A stretch of DNA of 64,000 nucleotides, from the NCBI RefSeq assembly GCF_019510245.1, contig NZ_JAEKKT010000127.1:1-64000 (forward strand). Direction: 5' to 3'. The translations under genes were made by a program, and so were the position numbers. The notes below the pieces were generated by a model that was not told the DNA's origin, ran no database searches, and saw only the letters and a list, made by a program, of their open reading frames with translations. Positions 38,970 to 47,960 of this stretch are shown piece after piece (the first letter of the stretch is position 1; every line of letters begins with the position of its first letter). This DNA is from Streptomyces sp. (GTDB taxonomy: Bacteria > Actinomycetota > Actinomycetes > Streptomycetales > Streptomycetaceae).

Positions 38970-39953
38970 TCAGCCGTTGTCGCCGTAGCGGACCCGGTGG
39001 CAGAGGGCCGGAAGCTCCCCGGAGGCGAGTCTCGGCAGCACCTCCGGCAGCTCTTCGAACGCGCTTTCCCCGGTGATGAGGGCGTCCAGCGCCGGGTCGG
39101 CCAGCAGCTCCAGGGCCAGGGCGAGCCGGTCGGCGTACGTGCGGCCGGCGCGGGCGGCCGGGGAGACGGTGCCGACCTGGCTGCTGCGCACGGTGAGCCG
39201 GCGGGAGTGGAAGGCCTCGCCGAGCGGGAGGGCGATCCGCCGGTCGCCGTACCAGCTCAGGTCGAGGACCGTGCCCTCCGGCGCGAGGAGCTCCAGCGCG
39301 CGGGTCAGGCCCTGTTCGGTGGCGCTGGCGTGCACGACCAGGTCGCACTCCCCGAGGGCGTCCTCGGGGGCCGCGAAGTCCACGCCGAGGGCCTCGGCGG
39401 TCTCGGCCCGGGCCGGGTCGGCGTCCACCAGCTGGAGCCGTACGCCGGGGAAGCGGGCGAGCAGGGCGGCGACCGAGCAGCCGACCATGCCGCCGCCGAT
39501 GACCGCGATCCGGTCGCCGAGCAGCGGCGCCGCGTCCCAGAGGGCGTTCACGGCGGTCTCGATCGTGCCCGCGAGTACCGCACGTGCCGGGGGTACCCGC
39601 TCCGGTACCACCGTCACCGCGCTCACCGGAACGACGTAACGCGTCTGATGCGGGTACAGACAGAAGACCGTTCGCCCGATCAGCCCATCGGGGCCCTGCT
39701 CGACCTGGCCGACGCTGAGGTAGCCGTACTTCACCGGACCGGGGAACTCGCCCTCCTGGAAGGGCGCCCGCATCACGGCGTGTTGGCTCTGCGGCACCCC
39801 GCCCCGGAACACCAGGGTCTCCGTGCCCCGGCTGACCCCCGAGTACAGCGCGCGCACCAGTACCTCACCCTCGGCGGGCTCCGCGAGCAGGACGTCACGG
39901 AGCTCTCCGTGGCCCGGAGAGCGGAGCCAGAACGCGCGGGCCGAGGAGTTCAT
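38970..39953 (-). CDS. MDR-family dehydrogenase without catalytic zinc site
   Basis: 327 residues. ATG 39953 is preferred because AGGAGG lies six bases upstream; ATG 39959 touches that box. GYLSVGQVEQGP and the Rossmann motif IAVIGGGMVGCSVAAL show the medium-chain dehydrogenase fold. Where zinc alcohol dehydrogenases have Cys it reads SGVSRGTETLVF, as in BchC-like and related members. The substrate is unknown. It is divergent from the CDP-alcohol transferase and lies upstream of the PTPS-like operon on the same strand. Confidence 0.82.
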   Translation of the reverse strand: MNSSARAFWLRSPGHGELRDVLLAEPAEGEVLVRALYSGVSRGTETLVFRGGVPQSQHAVMRAPFQEGEFPGPVKYGYLSVGQVEQGPDGLIGRTVFCLYPHQTRYVVPVSAVTVVPERVPPARAVLAGTIETAVNALWDAAPLLGDRIAVIGGGMVGCSVAALLARFPGVRLQLVDADPARAETAEALGVDFAAPEDALGECDLVVHASATEQGLTRALELLAPEGTVLDLSWYGDRRIALPLGEAFHSRRLTVRSSQVGTVSPAARAGRTYADRLALALELLADPALDALITGESAFEELPEVLPRLASGELPALCHRVRYGDNG

Positions 39954-39997
39954 CGGCATCCTCCTGAACGATCGGGAAGTGGTTCACGTACGGAGAT

Positions 39998-40030
39998 GTG
40001 CACAGCGAGAGGTGCACAGGCCGCGCACAG
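39998..40030. promoter_or_regulatory. Three direct GTGCACAG-type repeats in a divergent promoter region
   Basis: GTGCACAG occurs at 39998-40005 and 40012-40019, and GCGCACAG at 40023-40030, between the divergent dehydrogenase and CDP-alcohol transferase genes. Spacings of 14 and 11 bp suggest an iterated regulator site, but the regulator is unknown. Confidence 0.4.
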
Positions 40031-40074
40031 TACGCGGCGTTGATCGACTCTGTCACTCGGCCGGAGGACGTGCG

Positions 40075-40881
40075 GTGGCCCTGAACAACACTTACGAAGC
40101 CAGGCTGGTCCAGCAGGAGACCGCTGTGGGAGCGGGCGTGCAGATCCTGTTGCTGGCCCTGCTCGGGACGGCGATCGGCATGGGGCCGGCCGGCTGGCTT
40201 GTGGGTCTCGCGTTCGCGATAGCCACCTGGGCGGTGCTCTCCCGGGCCCTGCACCGCGCCCGGCCGCGCTCCTTCGGCCCCGCCAACCGGGTGACCCTCG
40301 GCCGCGCGATCCTGGTCGGCGGCGTGACCGCCCTGGTCGCCGACTCCTTCGAGAGCTCGCCGCCGGTCACCCTGCTGGTCGGCCTGACGGCCGTGGCCCT
40401 CATCCTCGACGGCGTCGACGGCAAGGTGGCCCGCAGGACGGGTACGTCGACCGCGCTGGGCGCCCGCTTCGACATGGAGGTCGACGCGTTCCTGATCCTG
40501 GTGCTGAGCGTGTACGTCTCGACGCAGCTGGGGCCCTGGGTGCTGCTGATCGGCGGGATGCGTTACGCGTTCGTCGCGGCGGCGAAGGCCGCGCCCTGGC
40601 TGAACGCCCCGCTGCCGCACTCCATGGCCCGCAAGACGGTCGCCGCGATGCAGGGCATCTGCCTGCTGCTGGCCGGCGCGGACCTGCTGCCCTACGTGGC
40701 CAACCTGGGCGTGGTGCTGCTGGCGCTCGGCTCCCTGGTCTGGTCCTTCGGCCGGGACGTGCGGTGGCTGTGGCGCAACGCGCGGCCGGCTGCCCTGGCG
40801 GCGGCGCCCGCGGCGGCGGCATCGGAGCGCGTGCCGGACTCCGCCGAGGAGCTGGAGATCCTGGAGCTGGCGGTGCGCTGA
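40075..40881 (+). CDS. CDP-alcohol phosphatidyltransferase family protein
   Basis: 268 residues from GTG 40075, with GGAGG seven bases upstream; a longer frame from 39823 crosses the divergent gene. Several hydrophobic segments surround the metal-binding signature DGKVARR...LGARFD...D (residues ~115-137), with all three essential Asp present. Such enzymes swap CMP of a CDP-lipid or CDP-alcohol for another alcohol in the membrane. Beside a glycosyltransferase, a methyltransferase and a UPF0104 protein it suggests a lipid-linked product. Confidence 0.88.
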   Translation: MALNNTYEARLVQQETAVGAGVQILLLALLGTAIGMGPAGWLVGLAFAIATWAVLSRALHRARPRSFGPANRVTLGRAILVGGVTALVADSFESSPPVTLLVGLTAVALILDGVDGKVARRTGTSTALGARFDMEVDAFLILVLSVYVSTQLGPWVLLIGGMRYAFVAAAKAAPWLNAPLPHSMARKTVAAMQGICLLLAGADLLPYVANLGVVLLALGSLVWSFGRDVRWLWRNARPAALAAAPAAAASERVPDSAEELEILELAVR

Positions 40882-40888
40882 ACCGAGC

Positions 40889-40934
40889 ACGGCGAAGGGG
40901 CCCGGACCGGGGAGCGGTCCGGGCCCCTTCGCCG
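40889..40934. terminator. Bidirectional terminator
   Basis: A perfect 19-bp stem runs from CGGCGAAGGG at 40890 to its complement ending CCTTCGCCG at 40934, with a 7-nt loop. It lies between the convergent CDP-alcohol transferase and YcnI genes. Confidence 0.88.
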
Positions 40935-40961
40935 TTCACCGACGCAGCGACGGATGTCGGT

Positions 40962-41687
40962 CTACGACTTCGCGCCCCGCGTCCGTACGACGGCGAAGGC
41001 GGCCGCCGCCAGGCCGAGAACGCCGACGATCAGACCCGCGATGCCGAGGCCGCGGGCGGTCGAGTCACTGGAGCCGGCGGCCGCGGTGGTCGCCTTCCCG
41101 CTGCTCTCGGTGGCCGGCGCCGCCGGCGCGGCGGAGTCGTCGCCCGCGGCGGTCAGTTTGAGCGTCGGCGCCGGGTTCTCCGGCTCGTCGTCGCCGCTCT
41201 GCGCCTCCTCGATCCAGCGGACGACCTTGCCGTCGGAGTAGGTCTGCAGGGTCTTGAAGGTCAGCTGGTCGGTGTCCTCGGGCAGTTGCCCGAAGGCGAC
41301 GTCGAAGTCCTCGAACTGGCCGGCGCCGATCTTGCCGCCGGTCCAGGTGATCTCGGAGGCGGCCTCGGTGATGGTGCCGTCGTCGGTCTTCACGGGCGTC
41401 TTGAGCTTGGTGGTGGTCACCTTGGCGGTCCAGCCGTCGTGCGGGGTCACGAGGACGCCCAGGACCGGGTGGTCGGTGGGCAGGTAGACCTGGACCTTGG
41501 TGGTGGCGGCGGTGTCCTCCTCGTTGGGCACGCGGAAGGTGAGCACGCCGTCGGTGGCGCCCTTGGCGTAGCTCTCGGGGTGGACGGTGACGTGCGCGGC
41601 GGCGATGCCGGCGGCGGCCAGGACCGACGCGGTGGTGAGCGCGGTGACGGTGGCGGCGCGGCGGAGGGTCAGTCGGGTGGTGGACAT
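40962..41687 (-). CDS. ycnI: YcnI-like (DUF1775) copper-binding protein
   Basis: 241 residues, ATG 41687. The signal peptide is predicted to end before His32 (IAAAHVTVHPES), giving the N-terminal histidine used as a monohistidine copper brace in YcnI. WTGGKIGAGQFEDFDV and VRWIEE are family segments with the conserved Trp. After a Thr/Ser/Ala-rich linker a C-terminal membrane anchor follows (GLGIAGLIVGVLGLAAAAFAV). It acts outside the membrane in copper binding or delivery. The next gene upstream is a His/Met-rich membrane protein. Confidence 0.88.
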   Translation of the reverse strand: MSTTRLTLRRAATVTALTTASVLAAAGIAAAHVTVHPESYAKGATDGVLTFRVPNEEDTAATTKVQVYLPTDHPVLGVLVTPHDGWTAKVTTTKLKTPVKTDDGTITEAASEITWTGGKIGAGQFEDFDVAFGQLPEDTDQLTFKTLQTYSDGKVVRWIEEAQSGDDEPENPAPTLKLTAAGDDSAAPAAPATESSGKATTAAAGSSDSTARGLGIAGLIVGVLGLAAAAFAVVRTRGAKS

Positions 41688-41738
41688 GGGTGAGTCGATC
41701 TCCGTACGGGTGAGGTCTGCTGGCGTGTCTGACGACTG

Positions 41739-42410
41739 TCAGGCGGGGTACGGGACCGGGTTCGGGGGGCCGCGCCGGCTCACCGCGTGCCGCAGCGCGA
41801 GCAGCGGGCGGGGCCGTATCGGGCCGGCCGGGGCCAGGCGGGGCCCGCCGGCCGGGGCGGGCAGGGGGGCGTCGTGCCACCAGGCGGCCAGGCCCGGGAC
41901 GAGCGTGGCGGTCCGCCTCAGCAGCGACCACAGCGCGGCCTCACCGCGCCGCAGCCACCAGGAGGCGACGAGCGCGGCGACGACGTGGGCGAGGGTGGCG
42001 TGCGCGGTCAGGACGTGGACGTGCGGGTGCTGCTCCGCCGGCCCGCGCATACCGGCCATGCTCGCCATGCCGGTCACAGCAGACATGCCGGCCGTGACAT
42101 GACCGTGCATGCGCATGGGGGCCATGGTCGTGGCGGGCGCGGGAGCAGCGGGAGTGACTGCACGGGCCGCGTCGAAGCCGAAGTGCAGACCGGCCTGGGT
42201 GAGCAGCATGCCGACACCGATCTCCGGCAACCCGCGCTCACGCTCCGCGAGGGCCCGCCCGAGGGCGAACACGACCACGAACCCGGCCGCGTCAGCCCAC
42301 AGCGGCGGCATGTCGCCCATGGTCAGACCGTGCCCGGCGGCAGCCAGCAGCACGCACACCGCGGCGAACACCGCGGCACGCAGGCTCCGTACCGCCGGTG
42401 ACGCACTCAT
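41739..42410 (-). CDS. His/Met-rich membrane protein, unrecognised
   Basis: 223 residues from ATG 42410; GTG 42428 is an alternative that gives six more residues. I do not recognise it. It has about four hydrophobic segments. A central extracytoplasmic-looking stretch (MRMHGHVTAGM...GMASMAGM...HPHVHV) is rich in Met and His, a pattern of copper-binding proteins. It is followed by the YcnI-like gene on the same strand, 51 bp away, so a joint role in copper handling is plausible. The Pro/Arg-rich C-terminus looks disordered. Confidence 0.6.
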   Translation of the reverse strand: MSASPAVRSLRAAVFAAVCVLLAAAGHGLTMGDMPPLWADAAGFVVVFALGRALAERERGLPEIGVGMLLTQAGLHFGFDAARAVTPAAPAPATTMAPMRMHGHVTAGMSAVTGMASMAGMRGPAEQHPHVHVLTAHATLAHVVAALVASWWLRRGEAALWSLLRRTATLVPGLAAWWHDAPLPAPAGGPRLAPAGPIRPRPLLALRHAVSRRGPPNPVPYPA

Positions 42411-42428
42411 GGTGAGCGATCCTCCCAC

Positions 42429-42849
42429 GATGGGGGGATACGCGAGGCACGGACGCCCCGTTCACTCGTGGCTGGGGATTTCCGGTGCGACGGTCGTGGC
42501 CTGCTGAGCGAGGGCGGTGGTCGGCTGCGGCCGTACCGCGACACCGCCCCGACCTCCAGCAGGGCGCCGGTCCCCGGTCGGAGCGCGACATATGTGGGCC
42601 GGCCTCGGCCACCGCCCGTTGAGCCGCGATGGAAAGCACTCAGGAGTTCCGCCCACCGAGCGAGCCACCTCCCGCGCGTATGGCCCAGCAGTCTTCTGAC
42701 GGCAGAGGCGACGTGGGCTCCGCCTCAGATGCGGTGCTGCGGTACTCCGTTGACCGACAAGTCTGCATCAGGCTTACGAGGCTCGGTCGTGGGGCGCGCA
42801 GGACCGGCTGACACGGACGTCGTCGCGGGCCTCGCGGCGGCGGCGCCGG
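42429..42849. other. Gap without a recognisable gene
   Basis: About 420 bp between the His/Met-rich membrane gene and the quinone oxidoreductase. Frames of 60-130 codons exist on both strands but none has recognisable motifs or a good ribosome site. The region should contain the promoter of the membrane-protein gene. It may include decayed coding DNA, but I cannot identify it. Confidence 0.5.
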
Positions 42850-43833
42850 TCAGCTGATGTCGATCACGACCTTGCCCCGGGCGGTGCCGCTCTCCACCGC
42901 GGCGTGGGCGTCGGCGACGTCGGCGAGCGTGAAGTGCCTCGGGTCGAGCAGCGGCTTGAGTGCCCCGGCGTCGGCGAGCGCGGCCGCCTCGCGCATGATC
43001 TCGCCGTGGTGTTCCCGACCGCGCCCGGTCAGCAGGGGCAGCAGGGTGAAGACACCGGAGTAGGTCGCGCCGCGGAAGGACAGGGGGGCGAGGCTGTGGC
43101 TTCCCCAGCCCAGGGCGCTCACGACGTGCCCCGTGTAGGTGCGTACCGCGGCGAAGGAGTCGTCGAGGACGGAGCCGCCGACGGTGTCGAAGACGACGTC
43201 GAAGCCCTCGCCGCCGGTGTGCTCGGCGACGTACTCCTGCACGGCGGTGGTGGTGTAGTCGATCGGGGTGGCGCCCAGGCGCTGGACGACCTCCCGTCGG
43301 GCGGACGAGGCGGTGGCGAAGACCTCGGCACCGCGGGCCCGGGCGATCTGGACGGCCACCTGGCCGATGCCGCCGGCTCCGCCGTGGACGAGGACCTTCT
43401 GTCCCGCGTGGACCTGCGCCCGGTCCACCAGTCCCTCCCAGGCCGTGATGAAGACCAGGGGCAGCGCCGCCGCCTCGCGCATGCTGAGCGCGGCCGGCTT
43501 GCGGGCCAGCAGACGGGCGTCGACGGCCGCGTACTCGGCGAGCGTGCCCTGCACGTCACCGACGCCGCCGGTCATGCCGAAGACCTCGTCGCCGGCGGCG
43601 AAGTCCGTGACGCCGGGGCCGGCCTCCTCGACCACGCCGGCCAGGTCCAGGCCGAGGACGGCCGGGAGCGTGCGCCGGGCGTGGGCGGCCTTGCCGGCCC
43701 GGATCTTGGTGTCCAGCGGATTGACGCCGCTGGCCCCGATCCTGACAAGCACCTGCCCCGGGCCGGCGTCGGGCTCGTCGATCTCACGGAGGACCAGCGG
43801 AGTGTCGAACTCCCGGAGGACCACTGCGCGCAT
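42850..43833 (-). CDS. NADPH:quinone oxidoreductase-like MDR protein
   Basis: 327 residues from ATG 43833 (MRAVVLREFDTPLVLRE), with AAAGAGG upstream. ASGVNPLDTKIRAG and VLVHGGAGGIGQVAVQIA are typical of zinc-free quinone reductases and enoyl reductases of the medium-chain family. It reduces quinones or alpha,beta-unsaturated carbonyls with NADPH. The TetR gene 67 bp upstream on the same strand probably controls it. Confidence 0.88.
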   Translation of the reverse strand: MRAVVLREFDTPLVLREIDEPDAGPGQVLVRIGASGVNPLDTKIRAGKAAHARRTLPAVLGLDLAGVVEEAGPGVTDFAAGDEVFGMTGGVGDVQGTLAEYAAVDARLLARKPAALSMREAAALPLVFITAWEGLVDRAQVHAGQKVLVHGGAGGIGQVAVQIARARGAEVFATASSARREVVQRLGATPIDYTTTAVQEYVAEHTGGEGFDVVFDTVGGSVLDDSFAAVRTYTGHVVSALGWGSHSLAPLSFRGATYSGVFTLLPLLTGRGREHHGEIMREAAALADAGALKPLLDPRHFTLADVADAHAAVESGTARGKVVIDIS

Positions 43834-43900
43834 GACTGCGCCTCTTTCCTGTCTTGCCGGGTGGATGTGCGCGGTCGGCACGGTGGTGCACCGGCCGCGA

Positions 43901-44473
43901 TCAGATGTGACTGCCGACGAGCAGGTGTGCCGCCGACTTCGCTTCCTCCACGACGGAGCGGTCCTGGAGGAGGCGTCCCGAGGTCAGGGCGCCGTCGATC
44001 AGAAGCCCGATCTGCCGGGCGAGCGCGCCGGGGGCTTTTGCCCCGGCGCGCTCGCACAGTTCGGTCAGCCAGGCCTGACGACGCCGCGTGTGCTGCACGG
44101 TGATGGACCGGGCCTCCGAGTCCAGGTCCGCCTCGACCGCCGCGCTGACGAACGGACACCCGAAGAAGCCATGCCGGTCGAAGGCATCCGTCAGCGCGTC
44201 GAACAGTGCGACGAGCTGCTCTCGAGGGTCGTCCCCGCTGCGCGCGGCGGCGTCCTGCAGCTGTGCCATCCAGGAGTCGTCGGTCCTGCGCAGGTACGCC
44301 GCGACGAGCTCTTCCTTGGTGCGGAAGTGCACGTACAGCGTCGACTTCGCGACGCCCGACGCCGCGATGACCTGATCGACACCGACGCCGCGCAGCCCGT
44401 TCGCGTAGAACAGCTCCGCCGCCGCCGTGAGGATCCTCTCCTCGGACTTCGTCTTCCTGACCCGTGTCACCAT
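43901..44473 (-). CDS. TetR-family regulator
   Basis: 190 residues, ATG 44473. The helix-turn-helix is VDQVIAASGVAKSTLYVHF. The C-terminal domain has HGFFGCPFVSAAVEA and a Cys that could sense electrophiles. A 30-bp palindrome lies 13 bp before the start, so self-repression and control of the downstream quinone reductase are likely. Confidence 0.9.
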   Translation of the reverse strand: MVTRVRKTKSEERILTAAAELFYANGLRGVGVDQVIAASGVAKSTLYVHFRTKEELVAAYLRRTDDSWMAQLQDAAARSGDDPREQLVALFDALTDAFDRHGFFGCPFVSAAVEADLDSEARSITVQHTRRRQAWLTELCERAGAKAPGALARQIGLLIDGALTSGRLLQDRSVVEEAKSAAHLLVGSHI

Positions 44474-44485
44474 GGCTCGGCCTCC

Positions 44486-44515
44486 TTAATCGGACAGACT
44501 AGTTCGTTCGATTAA
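44486..44515. promoter_or_regulatory. TetR operator-like palindrome
   Basis: Left half TTAATCGGACAGACT (44486-44500) and right half AGTTCGTTCGATTAA (44501-44515) are symmetric at 12 of 15 positions, with perfect 7-bp ends. It lies at the expected promoter of the TetR gene. Confidence 0.65.
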
Positions 44516-44718
44516 GCTCGGCAAGCGCGGAGTCCTGGGGCCGGCGTAGTCCTGGGCAGCATCGAGGCCAACCCTGATCCGGCCCGCAGCGTCTGCCGGC
44601 GAGCCGGGTCCGGGGGTTCGTGCGTCCGGGGCTTGGCACGGCGCGGTAGGCGCGGGTGCGGTGGGCGCGGGTGCGGTGGGCGCGGTACTCCCCTGGTCCG
44701 CGCCCACCGCGGTCTGTG

Positions 44719-46077
44719 TCAGGCCGCCCGGCGGGCCTGTCCCCGGTGGTCGCGGATGATGTCCGCGTAGCGGTGGCCGCTGCCCTTGATCGTGCGGACC
44801 TGGGTGCGGTAGTCGACGTGGACCAGGCCGAAGCGCTTGGCGTAGCCGTACGCCCACTCGAAGTTGTCCAGCAGCGACCAGGCGAAGTAGCCGGCCAGCG
44901 GGGCCCCCTTGCGGGCCGCCGAGGCGCAGGCCGCGAGGTGGCTGACCAGGTAGGCCTGGCGCTCGGGGTCGTCGATCGTGCCGTCGGGGCGGACCACGTC
45001 GGGGTAGGCGGAGCCGTTCTCGGTGACGTAGATCTTGCGGGCGCCGTACTCCTCGGTCAGGCGCAGCAGGAGCGTCTCGATGCCGCTCGCGTCGATCTCC
45101 CAGTCCATGCCGGTGCGCGGGACGTCGGGGCGGTGGACCGAACGGGCGTAGGGCGCGGGGCCGCTCGGGTCGTTCTCGATGTAGGCCGGGAAGTAGTAGT
45201 TCAGGCCCAGCCAGTCGAGCGGGGTGGCGATGGTCTCCAGGTCGCCGGCGCGCTCGGGGAGTTCGACGCCGTAGGTATCGACCATGTCGGCCGGGAAGCC
45301 GCGGCCGTGCACCGGGTCCAGCCACCAGCGGTTGACGTGCCCGTCGTGGCGGCGGACGGCGGCCGCGTCCTCGGGCCGGTCCGAGGCGGCGAACACGGTG
45401 GAGAGGTTGTTGACGATGCCGACCTCGGCGCCGGGCGCGGCGGCACGGATCGCCTGGGCGGCCAGGCCGTGGCCGAGGAGCAGGTGGTAGGAGGCCCGGA
45501 CGGCGGCCGTGAGGTCGGTCCAGCCGGGGGCCATCTTGCCCTCCAAGTGGCCGATCCAGGCGGAGCAGGACGGCTCGTTGAGGGTGGTCCAGTGCTTGAC
45601 CCGGTCACCGAGGCGCTCCGCGACCACGGAGGCGTACGCGGCGAAGTGCTCGGCGGTCGCCCGCTCGGGCCAGCCGCCCCGGTCCTGGAGGGCCTGCGGC
45701 AGGTCCCAGTGGTAGAGGGTGACCGACGGGGTGATGCCGGCCGCCAGCAGGGCGTCGATCAACTCGTCGTAGAAGTCGAGACCCTTGGCGTTGACCGGGC
45801 CGTCCCCGCCGGGCCGCACGCGCGGCCAGGCGACCGACAGCCGGTAGGCGTTGGCGCCCAGTTGCCGCATCAGGTCGATGTCCTCGCGCCAGCGGTGGTA
45901 GTGGTCGCACGCGACGTCCCCGTTGTCGTCGCCTGCGATCTTCCCCGGGGTGTGCGAGAAGGTGTCCCAGATGGAGGGTGCACGGCCGTCCTCGGCGACG
46001 GCTCCCTCGATCTGGTACGCCGCGGTTGCCGTGCCCCACAGGAAGTCGTGCGGGAGGGCGGCGAGGTCGATGGTCAC
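44719..46077 (-). CDS. Beta-glucosidase, GH1
   Basis: 452 residues from GTG 46077 ([21 protein letters not shown]), with GAAGGGA upstream. TLNEP holds the acid/base Glu168 and YVTENGSAY the nucleophile Glu353, defining GH1. There is no signal peptide, so it cleaves imported sugars in the cytoplasm. The order binding protein, two permeases, GH1 matches the cebEFG-bglC cellobiose operon of Streptomyces, but no CebR box was found upstream. Confidence 0.92.
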   Translation of the reverse strand: MTIDLAALPHDFLWGTATAAYQIEGAVAEDGRAPSIWDTFSHTPGKIAGDDNGDVACDHYHRWREDIDLMRQLGANAYRLSVAWPRVRPGGDGPVNAKGLDFYDELIDALLAAGITPSVTLYHWDLPQALQDRGGWPERATAEHFAAYASVVAERLGDRVKHWTTLNEPSCSAWIGHLEGKMAPGWTDLTAAVRASYHLLLGHGLAAQAIRAAAPGAEVGIVNNLSTVFAASDRPEDAAAVRRHDGHVNRWWLDPVHGRGFPADMVDTYGVELPERAGDLETIATPLDWLGLNYYFPAYIENDPSGPAPYARSVHRPDVPRTGMDWEIDASGIETLLLRLTEEYGARKIYVTENGSAYPDVVRPDGTIDDPERQAYLVSHLAACASAARKGAPLAGYFAWSLLDNFEWAYGYAKRFGLVHVDYRTQVRTIKGSGHRYADIIRDHRGQARRAA

Positions 46078-46115
46078 GAAATTCCCTTCGGAACTGGCTT
46101 CGTTGCGAAGCGGGT

Positions 46116-46970
46116 TCACTTGACGGCGCCGGCGGTCAGCCCGGCGACGAGGTAGCGCTGGAGGAGCAGGAAGCCGGCCACGACGGGGACGCTGACCACG
46201 AGCGAGGCGGCCATGATCTGGTTCCAGTACACGTTGTTGAGCGTGGAGTAGCCCTGGAGGCCGACGGCCAGGGTGCGGGTGGTGTCGTTGGTCATCACCG
46301 ACGCGAACAGCACCTCGCCCCAGGCGGTCATGAAGGCGTAGACGGCGACCGCGACGATGCCGGGGATCGCGGCGGGTACGACGATCCGCAGCAGCGCGCC
46401 GAGCGGCCCGCAGCCGTCCACCAGCGCCGCCTCGTCCAGGTCCCGCGGGACCGAGTCGAAGTACCCGATCAGCATCCAGATCGAGAACGGCAGCGAGAAC
46501 GTCAGGTAGGTGAGGATCAGGCCGCCGCGGGAGCCGAACAGGGCGATGCCGGTGGCGTTGCCGATGTTCACGTACAGGAGGAACAGGGGCAGCAGGAAGA
46601 GGATGCCCGGGAACATCTGCGTGGACAGCACGGTGACCGTGAAGACGCGCTTGCCGCGGAACTCGTAGCGGCTCACCGCGTAGGCGGCGAACACCGCGAC
46701 GACGACCGAGCACACGGTGGCCGCGACCGACACGATCAGCGAGTTCACGAAGTACCGGGCGAGCGGGATCGTCGACCAGATGTCGATGTACGGGCGGATC
46801 GTCAGGCCGCTCGGCAGCCAGCGGAACTCGCCGGTGACGTCCGCGAGGGGCTTGAGCGAGCTGGAGACCATCACGTACACGGGGACCAGCACGAACCCGG
46901 TGAGCAGCGTGAGGAAGACCCGCCGGGACCAGAGGAAGGACCGCGGCGGGGCCATGGGCGAGCTAGACAT
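46116..46970 (-). CDS. ABC sugar importer permease (MalG type)
   Basis: 284 residues, ATG 46970, overlapping the previous stop by 8 bp. It has six membrane segments and the EAA loop [18 protein letters not shown]. It forms the transport channel with the preceding permease. Confidence 0.9.
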   Translation of the reverse strand: MSSSPMAPPRSFLWSRRVFLTLLTGFVLVPVYVMVSSSLKPLADVTGEFRWLPSGLTIRPYIDIWSTIPLARYFVNSLIVSVAATVCSVVVAVFAAYAVSRYEFRGKRVFTVTVLSTQMFPGILFLLPLFLLYVNIGNATGIALFGSRGGLILTYLTFSLPFSIWMLIGYFDSVPRDLDEAALVDGCGPLGALLRIVVPAAIPGIVAVAVYAFMTAWGEVLFASVMTNDTTRTLAVGLQGYSTLNNVYWNQIMAASLVVSVPVVAGFLLLQRYLVAGLTAGAVK

Positions 46971-47955
46971 CCGAGGTCCTCCGTCCGCGCGAGGTGAGCA
47001 CCAGGTACACGCCGGTCACCACCAGCAGGAAGAGCAGCAGGAGCACGGACATGGCCGAGCCGGTGCCGAAGTTCCAGGTGACGAAGGAGGCCTGGTAGAT
47101 GTGCACCGAGATGAGGTCGGCGGCCTCCGGGGCGGACCTGCCGAACAGGACGAACGGCGTGTTGAAGTCGTTGAACGTCCACAGGAACAGGACCAGGATC
47201 AGCACCTGGTTGACCGGGCGCAGCGACGGCAGGGTGATCCGGCGGATCTGCTGCCACATGCCGGCGCCGTCCAGGGCGGCCGCCTCGTACAGCTCCCGCG
47301 GAATGTTCTGGAGGCCGGCCATCACGATCAGGAAGGCGAACGGCCAGCCCTTCCACACCGACACGGTGAGCAGGGCGTAGAAGCTGTTGTCGCCGATCAG
47401 CCAGAAGGACGGCTTGTCGGTGAGGTGCAGCTGGTCGTGCAGCACGTGGTTCACCAGGCCGTTGTCGTGCTGGAACATGAACACCCAGGTGATGACGGCC
47501 GCGTAGACCGGCAGCGCGTACGGCACCAGGAACAGCGCGCGCAGCAGGCCACGGCCCTTGAAGGTGTCCTGCATGAACACGGCGGCCGCGGTGCCGATCA
47601 GCCAGCACAGGCCGACCGAGAGCAGGGTGAAGCCGACGGTGACGAAGAACGAGTGCAGCAGGGCCTTGCCGATCGGGGCGTCGAACTCGACCGACAGCTT
47701 GTAGTTGCCGAATCCGGCCCAGGGGGCGGTGGTCCAGTCGCGGATGTAGAACTGGGTGAGCTCCTTGAAGCTCATCACGACGCCGATGACCATCGGGACG
47801 AGATGGACGAGGAGTTCGAGCAGCAGGGCGGGCAGGAGCAGCAGGTAGGGCAGTCCGATCCGGCGGATCCGCCCGGGACGGCGGCCCGAGCCGCCCGCCG
47901 TCCCGGGGGAGTTCGCACGCACCGGCTCTTGTACGGCGGTGGTGGTGGTCGTCAT
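46963..47955 (-). CDS. ABC sugar importer permease (MalF type)
   Basis: 330 residues from ATG 47955 (MTTTTTAVQEPVRAN). Six membrane segments begin near residue 33 (GLPYLLLLPALLLELLVHL). The EAA loop is LYEAAALDGAGMWQQIRR. It starts 5 bp after the binding-protein stop, in the same operon. The frame upstream to 48444 is not real. Confidence 0.9.
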   Translation of the reverse strand: MTTTTTAVQEPVRANSPGTAGGSGRRPGRIRRIGLPYLLLLPALLLELLVHLVPMVIGVVMSFKELTQFYIRDWTTAPWAGFGNYKLSVEFDAPIGKALLHSFFVTVGFTLLSVGLCWLIGTAAAVFMQDTFKGRGLLRALFLVPYALPVYAAVITWVFMFQHDNGLVNHVLHDQLHLTDKPSFWLIGDNSFYALLTVSVWKGWPFAFLIVMAGLQNIPRELYEAAALDGAGMWQQIRRITLPSLRPVNQVLILVLFLWTFNDFNTPFVLFGRSAPEAADLISVHIYQASFVTWNFGTGSAMSVLLLLFLLVVTGVYLVLTSRGRRTSDV

Positions 47956-47960
47956 GGTGC

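Noticed and set aside
42468..42857. 130-codon plus-strand frame in the gap before the quinone reductase
   Set aside because: No recognisable motif and no convincing ribosome site, and its end overlaps the conserved 3' end of the quinone reductase on the other strand.
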